A stretch of 64,000 nucleotides of DNA from Ensifer sp. IC4062 (GTDB taxonomy: Bacteria; Pseudomonadota; Alphaproteobacteria; Rhizobiales; Rhizobiaceae): contig NZ_JADYVD010000011.1 in assembly GCF_020193575.1 (NCBI RefSeq), forward strand, positions 90,513 to 154,512. Direction: 5' to 3'. Both the position numbers and the translations under genes were made by a program. Positions 8,622-15,404 of this stretch are shown here, one piece after another. Within the stretch, counting starts at the first letter, position 1. Each line of letters begins with the position of its first letter. The notes under the pieces were generated by a model. It saw nothing but the letters and a program-made list of their open reading frames with translations. It did not search any database and was not told the origin of the DNA.

Positions 8622-9658
8622 TGGAAATTCGCCAATGTACTGATGATGCGTCGGCGCGCTTGCACCGACTCGATGGAAAGTTCTTGCTGAAACTGGCTCT
8701 TCGCCAGTATTTCCGGAGGAGGATAAATCGCCGGGTCAGAGCGCATCATTGCGGGCAGGAGCTTGAGCGCCGCGCTGCTTGCTGTCGGCATGGTCAACGC
8801 CATCGCGTTTGCGGCAGCACTTTCCGCGGAACCGACGAAATCGAGAAACTCCAGCGCCCGCCGCTTGTTCGGTGAGCTTGCCGTCGCGGCCATACAATCG
8901 AGCCAGGAAAGGGTGCCTTCGTTCGGGACCGAATAGTGCCAGAGACCGGGGACACCAACCTTGTCGTTGAGCACATGCTGGTCACCGCTGTAGCCGAGCG
9001 CCATGTGAATGTTTCCTCCGATCGCGGGGTTCTGGACGGAGGTGATCACATAATCGTAGGTCAGCACGGACGGTGCTTGTTCCCTCATGAGGTCGAAGGC
9101 CGCCTTCAGCGTCTCGTTGTCGTTGGCGTTGATGGACGCACCGAGTAGCATCAATGGGGCCACGAAGGCCTCGTTGTGGTCGTCGAACATCGCGATGTGC
9201 TTCTTCAGCTCCAGCCTCGGGCGCATTAGATTCTGCCAGGAGGTCGGGCGCTCCTTCACGACATCGGAACGGTAGAGAATGCCCATGGTGCCCCAAAGAT
9301 AGGGCAGGCCGTGTCCGGCGCAGCGCTTGCGCCATTCGGGCGCATAGTCTTTGAGAGAAGGGACATTGGCGTCGGTGAGCGGTTCGAGAACACCCTTCCT
9401 GCCGAAAAGCGCCGCACCGTTTTCTCCGACGACGACGATATCGATGTTGCTGCCCGGATCCGCCAGGATCTCGTCGCGGGCATCGCCGCTGTCATAGTTG
9501 ACCTGATGGATCTTGACGCCCGTCTTCGCCGTCCAGCGGTCGACGATTCTCTGATCGATGTAGGATTCCCAGATGAGCAGGTTGAGCGTTTCGGCGCGGG
9601 CAGCGGACGCGTATGCCAGCGTCGCCAGGAAGACGGAAAAGACCGCGCGCCCTCTCAT
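8618..9658 (-). CDS. Periplasmic solute-binding protein, polyamine (PotD)-like
   Basis: A 346-residue extracellular solute-binding protein. The signal peptide is MRGRAVFSVFLATLAYASAARA, then mature sequence beginning ETLNLLIWESYIDQRIVDRW, the typical opening of PotD/PotF-like polyamine binders. The frame extends upstream to 9781, but the ATG at 9658 gives the signal peptide directly and has a G-rich site upstream. No ABC permease or ATPase gene accompanies it. Instead, its ATGA overlaps the GGDEF-EAL gene. A reasonable inference is that the binding protein delivers a ligand to the periplasmic part of that enzyme rather than to a transporter; this is not proven. Confidence 0.85.
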   Translation of the reverse strand: MRGRAVFSVFLATLAYASAARAETLNLLIWESYIDQRIVDRWTAKTGVKIHQVNYDSGDARDEILADPGSNIDIVVVGENGAALFGRKGVLEPLTDANVPSLKDYAPEWRKRCAGHGLPYLWGTMGILYRSDVVKERPTSWQNLMRPRLELKKHIAMFDDHNEAFVAPLMLLGASINANDNETLKAAFDLMREQAPSVLTYDYVITSVQNPAIGGNIHMALGYSGDQHVLNDKVGVPGLWHYSVPNEGTLSWLDCMAATASSPNKRRALEFLDFVGSAESAAANAMALTMPTASSAALKLLPAMMRSDPAIYPPPEILAKSQFQQELSIESVQARRRIISTLANFQ

Positions 9659-9805
9659 TTCATGCCCCTGCCCAAGCTCCCATCGGAAAACGGTAACGCG
9701 CAATAATTTATGAATGATTACAGAGGGCCGCGTCGGCAGATGCGGATTTCGATGCCGCCGGATGTCCCTCGGTCGGGCCACCGGCCGGGCTGCATGGACG
9801 GCGTC

Positions 9806-11002
9806 CTATCTCGTTGGAAGCTTAGGCAGCAGCACCGTCAGGATACCGAGCAACGGCAGGTAGGAGCAGAGCTCGTAGACGAACGCGATGCCCTGCCGGT
9901 CGGCGAAGATGCCGAGCACTGCGGCGCCCATGCCGCCGAAGCCGAAGGCAAAGCCGAAAAAGACACCGGCAATCAGCCCGACACGGCCGGGAACGAGCTC
10001 CTGCGCGAAGACGACGATGGCGGAGAAGGCGGACGAAAAGATGAGGCCGATGACTACGCTCAGCACGCCAGTCCAGAACAGGTTTGCATAGGGCAGCATG
10101 AGTGCGAACGGGATGACGCCGAGGATCGAGAACCAGATGACGAAGCGCGCGCCGTACCGGTCGCCGATCGGGCCGCCGAGAAAGGTTCCGGCAGCCGCCG
10201 AGCCGAGAAACAGGAACAGCATCAGTTGCGCCTGCTGCACGCTCGTGCCGAACTTCTCGATGATGAAGAAGGTAAAGTAGCTGGATATGCTGGCGAGATA
10301 GACGTTCTTCGTCGCAGTCAGCAGAACGAGGATCGCGATTGCCCACAGAACGCGCGCCTTCGGCAAGGGAAGCGTGCGGTTCGGAGCGGGCCGGCTCATG
10401 GTCATGCGGCGATGGCGCACGTACCACGTGCTGACCCAGGAAAGGATGAAGAAGCCGGTGATCGCCATAATCGAGAACCAGGCGAGACTGCCCTGGCCGA
10501 ACGGAATCACGATGAAAGCTGCAAGCAGCGGTCCCAGCGCGCTGCCGGCATTGCCGCCGACCTGGAAGAGCGATTGCGCCAGCCCGTGGCGGCCGCCCGA
10601 CGCGAGCCGGGCCACCCGGGACGACTCGGGATGAAAGATCGCGGAGCCGATCCCGATCAGGCTCGCCGCCACGAGAAGGATCCAGAAGTGATCGGCGTTA
10701 GCAAGGAGAATGAGGCCCGAGCAGGTCGAAAGCATGGCCACCGGCAGGGAATAGGGTAGTGCCCATCGATCGGTGACGATGCCAACCGCCGGCTGCAGCA
10801 TCGACGCAGTCACTTGAAACGTGAAGGTCAGGAGGCCGATTTGGACGAAGTCGAGTGCGTAATTCGCCTTCAGCAACGGGTAGAGTGCAGTTAGCAGCGA
10901 CTGCATCACATCATTCAGCATGTGACAGAAGCTGACCGCAAGAATGACGGAGAAGGCGGTCTTCTCGGGACTGATGCTTGCTGTCGATGTTACTGAAGCC
11001 AT
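9806..11002 (-). CDS. MFS transporter, fosmidomycin-resistance (Fsr) type
   Basis: An inner-membrane 12-helix exporter of about 398 residues. The N-terminus FSVILAVSFCHMLNDVMQSLLTALYPLLKANYAL is typical of the Fsr branch of the major facilitator superfamily, as is the GGPIGDRYGARFVIWFSILGVIPFALMLPY block in the second half. The family exports fosmidomycin and unrelated small molecules; the physiological substrate is unknown. The start at 11002 is chosen for GGAG 9 bases upstream and for the family N-terminus; the frame is open to 11047. It is divergent from an AraC regulator, with 110 bases between, which suggests regulation by that protein. Confidence 0.88.
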   Translation of the reverse strand: MASVTSTASISPEKTAFSVILAVSFCHMLNDVMQSLLTALYPLLKANYALDFVQIGLLTFTFQVTASMLQPAVGIVTDRWALPYSLPVAMLSTCSGLILLANADHFWILLVAASLIGIGSAIFHPESSRVARLASGGRHGLAQSLFQVGGNAGSALGPLLAAFIVIPFGQGSLAWFSIMAITGFFILSWVSTWYVRHRRMTMSRPAPNRTLPLPKARVLWAIAILVLLTATKNVYLASISSYFTFFIIEKFGTSVQQAQLMLFLFLGSAAAGTFLGGPIGDRYGARFVIWFSILGVIPFALMLPYANLFWTGVLSVVIGLIFSSAFSAIVVFAQELVPGRVGLIAGVFFGFAFGFGGMGAAVLGIFADRQGIAFVYELCSYLPLLGILTVLLPKLPTR

Positions 11003-11112
11003 GAGATGTTTCTCCGCGAACGGCTCACCTGCTGAGCTGCCGGTCATCTCTAGACGGCTTGTTGCTGGCCTGCTTTTGTGATTTGGTCCATTTCTTTCGT
11101 GAGTGGGCCAAA

Positions 11113-11967
11113 TTGACGAAGTCGAGAAGAAATTACCTGCCGCAATTGCCGGATGCGGATCATTTCAGAAGCCTGGAATGGATTGAAAGGGCGAACGTTT
11201 CCGTCCTGGCGATTGGCAAGGACTATGCCTCCGGCTTGAAGATCCCGCCGCACAGCCATAGCCGCACGCAGTTGTGGTGGGCGCGTTGCGGAGTCGTCCT
11301 GGTGCATACGCCAGGCGGGCGCTGGATGATCCCGCCGGGCCATGCCTTGCTCGTACCCGCCGGCACGGAACACTCGGCGGAGATGGTGAGCGATGTCCGG
11401 ATGCATTCGATCTACATTTCCGCTGCCGCCGGCCGCGCGGATCGGCCACTCGTGCTGGAGATCACCTCGCTCGTCGGCAGCCTTATTGATGCGTTGGTCG
11501 GCGCGCAAGACGAAGCGTCGTCGGAGCAACGGGAGCAATTGATCATGGATCTGTTGCTGGCGGAGATACCGAGGCTTGCCGAGCGACCGTTGGGCTTGCC
11601 TTTCCCGCAGAACCAGAGGCTTGCCTCGCTGTGCCGACAGTTCCTGAAGGCACCTTCGGCGACCGCGACCATAGATCAGTGGGCCGATCGCATGGGCATC
11701 AGCCGCCGTTCCTTTACGCGTCTTTTTCGGCAAGAAACCGGCATCAGCTTTGTCACCTGGCGGCAGCAGGCTTGCATCTTCGGCTCGCTGCCGCGCCTCG
11801 CCGACGGCGAACCGATCACCACCGTGGCGCTCGACGCGGGCTACGAGAATGTCGCGGCGTTCACGACCATGTTCCGACGCATGCTTGGCGCCCCGCCAAG
11901 CCTTTATCTGCGCGACTACAGCGCCGCGCGTCTGATCAGACGCGCAAAGGACGCTGTAGCACTTTGA
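11113..11967 (+). CDS. AraC-family regulator, probably of the divergent exporter
   Basis: A regulator of about 284 residues: an N-terminal cupin (PPHSHSRTQLWWARCGVVLVHTPGGRWMIPPGHALLVPAGTEH) and a C-terminal AraC DNA-binding domain (WADRMGISRRSFTRLFRQETGISF and DAGYENVAAFTTMFRRMLGAPPSLYLRDY). The start is uncertain: TTG at 11113 has a purine-rich site upstream, while the frame is open back to TTG 11059. The last 17 codons (YSAARLIRRAKDAVAL) are encoded by an R1 intergenic repeat, so the native C-terminus, likely ending near YLRDY, has been extended by the repeat. The divergent MFS gene is the probable target. Confidence 0.85.
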   Translation: MTKSRRNYLPQLPDADHFRSLEWIERANVSVLAIGKDYASGLKIPPHSHSRTQLWWARCGVVLVHTPGGRWMIPPGHALLVPAGTEHSAEMVSDVRMHSIYISAAAGRADRPLVLEITSLVGSLIDALVGAQDEASSEQREQLIMDLLLAEIPRLAERPLGLPFPQNQRLASLCRQFLKAPSATATIDQWADRMGISRRSFTRLFRQETGISFVTWRQQACIFGSLPRLADGEPITTVALDAGYENVAAFTTMFRRMLGAPPSLYLRDYSAARLIRRAKDAVAL

Positions 11968-12020
11968 ATTGCTGCATGTTTTTATCCCTAAATCGGCTGC
12001 GATTTAAGGAAACATGCAGT
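11916..12020 (+). repeat. R1 intergenic repeat, copy b
   Basis: The clearest copy. It contains a perfect 20-bp palindrome (GCGCGTCTGATCAGACGCGC, 11926-11945), a larger CTACAGCG...CGCTGTAG pairing around it, and a second hairpin in which CTGCATGTTT pairs with AAACATGCAG at the right end. The first half is translated as the C-terminus of the AraC regulator, and the TGA stop of that gene lies inside the repeat. Confidence 0.9.
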
Positions 12021-12198
12021 AGTCAAGCTGACCGATAAAATCTCATGGGAAACGAAAGCTGAATTGACCTGGTTAACGGAATCGTAGGAACACACCAAAG
12101 ATAAAGCGGCGGCTGTATCACACACATACGAGCCTTCTCCCTAGCTCGTGCCCGGCACGATCTACCTGCCTGGCGAATGATTCACCCGGAGTTGTTCA

Positions 12199-13002
12199 TT
12201 GCGTATCCGTATTGCTTTTCTTTCTGGAACATTTTTCCTGCTGGCCGGCGCGGCCTCTGCCGAAGACGGCCGCTTTATTTGGTCGGGCGATTGGTATCTG
12301 AAGGTCGGCGCCACCGGTTTCATCGGCCCGAAATATGAAGGCGCTTCGGATCGGATGTTCCAAGCGGCGCCGCTGGTCTCGCTCGGCAAAGCCGGCAGCA
12401 CCGTGCGTTTCTCGTCGCGCAACGACAATATGTCCTACGCGCTCCTCGATCAGGGAGGGTACCGGGCAGGCGTCGTGGGCAAGCTGCTCTTCGAGCGCGA
12501 CGAGGATAGGTCGAGCGACCTCAAGGGTCTCGATCCGGTCAAGTTCGGCGGCGAAGTCGGCGGCTTCGCCGAAGTCTATCCGACGGATTGGATGCGTCTG
12601 CGTGCCGAGGTCCGCCAAGGCATCCGCACCCATCACGGTGTCGTCGCGGACGTCGCGGCGGACGCTTTCGTCGATGTCAGCGACACAGTGCGGGTTTCCG
12701 GCGGTCCGCGGCTGACGGCTGCGACGAGCGATTATTTCGATACCTATTACGGTGTGAACAACAGGGAATCCGCCGCGTCTGGCCTGAGCGCCTATGATCC
12801 GGGCGGCGGCATCCAATCCGCCGGCCTCGGAGCTGCGATTACCTGGCAGGCGACCGAGACGCTGGAGACCAGCGCCTATGCAGAATACCGGCGATTGATG
12901 GGCCCTGCCGCCGATTCGAGCCTGGTGCGCGAACGCGGCAGCCGCAACCAGGTTCTGGTCGGAGTTTCCGCGACCTATCGCTTCGACTTTACGCTCCCTT
13001 GA
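12199..13002 (+). CDS. MipA/OmpV-family outer-membrane protein
   Basis: A 267-residue secreted beta-barrel protein. The start is a TTG with GGAG 7 bases upstream, and the signal peptide is MRIRIAFLSGTFFLLAGAASA. The mature part has alternating amphipathic strands and ends in the aromatic-terminated strand LVGVSATYRFDFTLP, close to the usual C-terminal phenylalanine signature of outer-membrane barrels. MipA in E. coli binds the murein transglycosylase MltA and PBP1b as a scaffold; whether that applies here is unknown. It lies alone between two R1 repeats. Confidence 0.85.
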   Translation: MRIRIAFLSGTFFLLAGAASAEDGRFIWSGDWYLKVGATGFIGPKYEGASDRMFQAAPLVSLGKAGSTVRFSSRNDNMSYALLDQGGYRAGVVGKLLFERDEDRSSDLKGLDPVKFGGEVGGFAEVYPTDWMRLRAEVRQGIRTHHGVVADVAADAFVDVSDTVRVSGGPRLTAATSDYFDTYYGVNNRESAASGLSAYDPGGGIQSAGLGAAITWQATETLETSAYAEYRRLMGPAADSSLVRERGSRNQVLVGVSATYRFDFTLP

Positions 13003-13006
13003 CGGC

Positions 13007-13101
13007 CTATAGCGCCCCGCGTCTAACCGGACACGGACGCTGTGGCACCTTGAATCACCACATGTTCTTATCCTTAAATCGGCTAGGATTTCAGGAAACA
13101 T
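13007..13101 (+). repeat. R1 intergenic repeat, copy c (diverged)
   Basis: It begins 5 bases after the mipA-like stop codon. It keeps the block order AGCGCC-CGCGTCTAACC-GGACGCTGTGGCAC-CTTGAATCACCACATG-TTCTTATCCTTAAATCGGCTAGGATTTCAGGAAACAT. The central palindrome is degraded compared with copies b and d. Confidence 0.8.
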
Positions 13102-13168
13102 CCTCCACCAACAGTGGAACGGAGCGCGGCCGCTTGACCGTCCGGCCCCGGAGCGCCAAACAGGAGCG

Positions 13169-14128
13169 ATGAACACTTCCTCTTTAGATTCCGGCCGCGT
13201 CCACGACGCACCGTCCAATAACTGGGTCTACCGCGTATTGCCGCGCGCATTCTGGCCCTATGCGCAGCTCGCCCGCTGGGACCGGCCGATCGGCTGGCAG
13301 CTTTTGTTATGGCCCTGCCTCTGGTCGGCCGCGCTGGCGTCCGCGACGGCGGCAAGCCTTGGCAGCTTCTCGGCCGGCCGTTTCCTGTACCACGTCGTTC
13401 TGTTCACGGTCGGCGCGATCGCGATGCGCGGCGCCGGCTGCACCTACAACGACATCGTCGACCACGATATCGATATGGAAGTGGCGCGCACGCGGTCGCG
13501 TCCCCTGCCTTCAGGGCGCGTCACGCGCTTCCAGGCGAAGGCCTTCATGGTGCTGCAGGCCCTTGTGGGTCTTCTCGTCTTGCTGCAGTTCAACGGCTTC
13601 ACTGTTGTGCTCGGCATTCTGTCGCTGGCGCTGGTGGCGATCTATCCCTTTGCCAAGCGCTTCACGGACTGGCCGCAATTCTTCCTCGGCCTTGCTTTCT
13701 CCTGGGGTGCGATAATGGGTTGGTCGGCGGAGTTCGGCGAGGTCTCCCTTGCCGCCATTTTGCTTTACGCGGCAGCGATCGCCTGGACCATTGGTTACGA
13801 CACCATCTACGCCTACCAGGACAGAGAGGATGACGAACTGATTGGGGTCCGTTCGACCGCGCGCCGGTTCGGTGACAATCCTCGCCCGTGGTTGATCGGC
13901 CTCTACGGATTGGCCGTTCTTCTGATGCTGCTGGCTTTTGTCGCGGCGGAGGCGGGCTTTTTCGCTTATGCGGCTCTTCTGGTCGCAGCCGTGATGCTTG
14001 GCTATCAGATCCTGGTATTGAATATCCATGACCCGCTGCAATGCCTTGCATTGTTCAAGTTCAACAGCGTCGTCGGCCTCATTGTTTTCGCGGGCCTTGT
14101 GCTGGCGCTTCTCGTCCGTCTCATATGA
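13169..14128 (+). CDS. ubiA: 4-hydroxybenzoate octaprenyltransferase
   Basis: An integral inner-membrane prenyltransferase of 319 residues that attaches the polyprenyl chain to 4-hydroxybenzoate in ubiquinone synthesis. Both aspartate-rich motifs that bind the Mg-diphosphate are present: NDIVDHDIDMEVARTRSRPLPSG and YDTIYAYQDREDD. The N-terminal ARWDRPIGWQLLLWPCLW is typical for UbiA. About eight to nine hydrophobic helices follow. Start at ATG 13169. No other ubi gene is adjacent. Confidence 0.95.
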   Translation: MNTSSLDSGRVHDAPSNNWVYRVLPRAFWPYAQLARWDRPIGWQLLLWPCLWSAALASATAASLGSFSAGRFLYHVVLFTVGAIAMRGAGCTYNDIVDHDIDMEVARTRSRPLPSGRVTRFQAKAFMVLQALVGLLVLLQFNGFTVVLGILSLALVAIYPFAKRFTDWPQFFLGLAFSWGAIMGWSAEFGEVSLAAILLYAAAIAWTIGYDTIYAYQDREDDELIGVRSTARRFGDNPRPWLIGLYGLAVLLMLLAFVAAEAGFFAYAALLVAAVMLGYQILVLNIHDPLQCLALFKFNSVVGLIVFAGLVLALLVRLI

Positions 14129-14208
14129 AAAAACCTCTTGCTGGATCCGGAGGACGTGTGCGCTTCAGTTCGAGCGGGCAGTTCGGTTATGTCAACGCGG
14201 CGCGCGTC

Positions 14209-14313
14209 TCACGCCCAGCTCGGCCCGCCATCGGATTTGCGCGGCTTGACGGCCGCACGCGCGCGGAAAGCGGCCCGGATGGCGATGAGGACGGCGAGCA
14301 GATGCTTGCGCAT
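14209..14313 (-). CDS. Possible 34-residue small protein with a perfect ribosome-binding site
   Basis: A short minus-strand frame: ATG at 14313, TGA at 14209. It is preceded by GAAGGAGATATCGC, an almost ideal Shine-Dalgarno sequence 7-8 bases from the ATG. The product starts MRKHLLAVLIAIRAAF and continues with an arginine/lysine-rich tail ending GPSWA. A short hydrophobic segment after two basic residues suggests a membrane-associated or very short secreted peptide. I do not recognise a family. It lies in the gap between ubiA and the terminator of the DUF6101 gene. Confidence 0.5.
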   Translation of the reverse strand: MRKHLLAVLIAIRAAFRARAAVKPRKSDGGPSWA

Positions 14314-14461
14314 GCGATATCTCCTTCATTCGTGCCCTTGCCTATGGAGCGCATATGGCATGATGAAGGCGAAGCCACTGTTTCTGCGGTAACATTCGGC
14401 GGCAACATGTGGAAAACCTCGTCGGCAGATTTTCACTCACGTGCGCGGCATCGCAAGCCCC

Positions 14462-14499
14462 AAAGACGAGGACCGGCCGCAGGGTTCGGCCGGTCCTCG
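14462..14499 (-). terminator. Hairpin terminator downstream of DUF6101
   Basis: A perfect 13-bp stem (CGAGGACCGGCCG at 14467-14479 and its complement at 14487-14499) with a 7-base loop. On the minus strand it is followed by TCTTTGG, a weak T-run. It lies 24 bases after the stop of the minus-strand gene. Confidence 0.7.
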
Positions 14500-14523
14500 C
14501 GCTGGAAGTCGGTGGAAAGGAGA

Positions 14524-15090
14524 TCAGGTCCGGGCGATAATCTCGCGCCCGTCGATTTTCATGTGAACGCCGAGCGCCCCGGTCGAACGGCGCACGAGAA
14601 AACGCGGACGGCGCTCGGCGAAAAAGGAGTGGCGGCGACGCGGCTTCGCTGGAGCCGTGCGGACGTCGCCGAGGTGCTCTTCCAAGGGGCGCGCGACGCC
14701 ATCGGCTTCGACCATCAGCATCGGGATGCGATAGGCTTCGGCCCAGGCCCGCCAGTCGGCGGCAATGTCCGAAAGGTCGTGGGCGACGAGCAGCGGGATG
14801 CAGAGATCCGGATCGTCGTGATGGAGTTCGAGCGTCACTGTAACCTCCCCGTCGCCATGGTCGATCGCCCTCGCTGCAACACCCTTGAACGCTCGCGCAG
14901 GCAACGCGATCGAAAGCGGCAGGCCGCTCGATGGTAGCACCTTGCGCAAAACAGCGCCACGTTCGTCGAGGCTGATGGTGACATTGCCGGCATGGCCGCG
15001 CAAGGCGTAGGTTGCCTGCTGTGGAAAACGCTTCGGATCGAGCCTCAGTTTGTTTTCAACCCAAGCCGGCTGAGAAAGTGTGTTGCGCAT
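14524..15090 (-). CDS. DUF6101-family protein
   Basis: A protein of 188 residues of a family found in rhizobia and relatives, function unknown. It contains a beta-rich N-terminal half (NVTISLDERGAVL, VTVTLELHHDDPDLCIPLLVAHDLSDIAADWRAWAEAY) and a basic stretch (AKPRRRHSFFAERRPRFLVRR) before the C-terminal GREIIART. PilZ-like resemblance in the N-terminal part is possible but not demonstrable here. The start MRNTLSQPAW at 15090 is chosen over longer frames reaching 15327, because only this part looks like the family. It is divergent from the DUF1217 gene. Confidence 0.75.
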   Translation of the reverse strand: MRNTLSQPAWVENKLRLDPKRFPQQATYALRGHAGNVTISLDERGAVLRKVLPSSGLPLSIALPARAFKGVAARAIDHGDGEVTVTLELHHDDPDLCIPLLVAHDLSDIAADWRAWAEAYRIPMLMVEADGVARPLEEHLGDVRTAPAKPRRRHSFFAERRPRFLVRRSTGALGVHMKIDGREIIART

Positions 15091-15404
15091 TTTTAATCGC
15101 CCTTGTTTTTCCTTGAGAGCCGTTTCCGGTCTTCTCATCGGGACTTTTCGTCCTCTATGGGCGGGAGAATAGGCAGCCGCTCTTCCGGACGGCTTAAAAA
15201 TCGCGGTTAAAAAAACTTTGCCTGGCCCGATGGTTAGCAAAAGCCGACCCGTCAAGGTTTCTTCTTCGTCAACGAAATTGCCGGGATTTTTTGAACCGCG
15301 AGCGAGCGCCGGAAAAGCCACACACAAGTCTCCGGCGAGATGATGCGGCGTCAGAATTCTGTTTTGGCGGGCTTGGGCCCGCTGGCAATCGACAAGGCGG
15401 CGGC
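15091..15404. other. Divergent intergenic region between DUF6101 and DUF1217 genes
   Basis: 314 bases with no convincing gene. An AT-rich patch around 15193-15222 (TTAAAAATCGCGGTTAAAAAAAC) is the most likely promoter zone. No repeat element or convincing operator was seen. Confidence 0.5.

Noticed and set aside
15193..15209. Possible CtrA site (TTAA-N-TTAA) before the DUF1217 gene
   Set aside because: The spacing between the half-sites is 9 instead of 7 bases.
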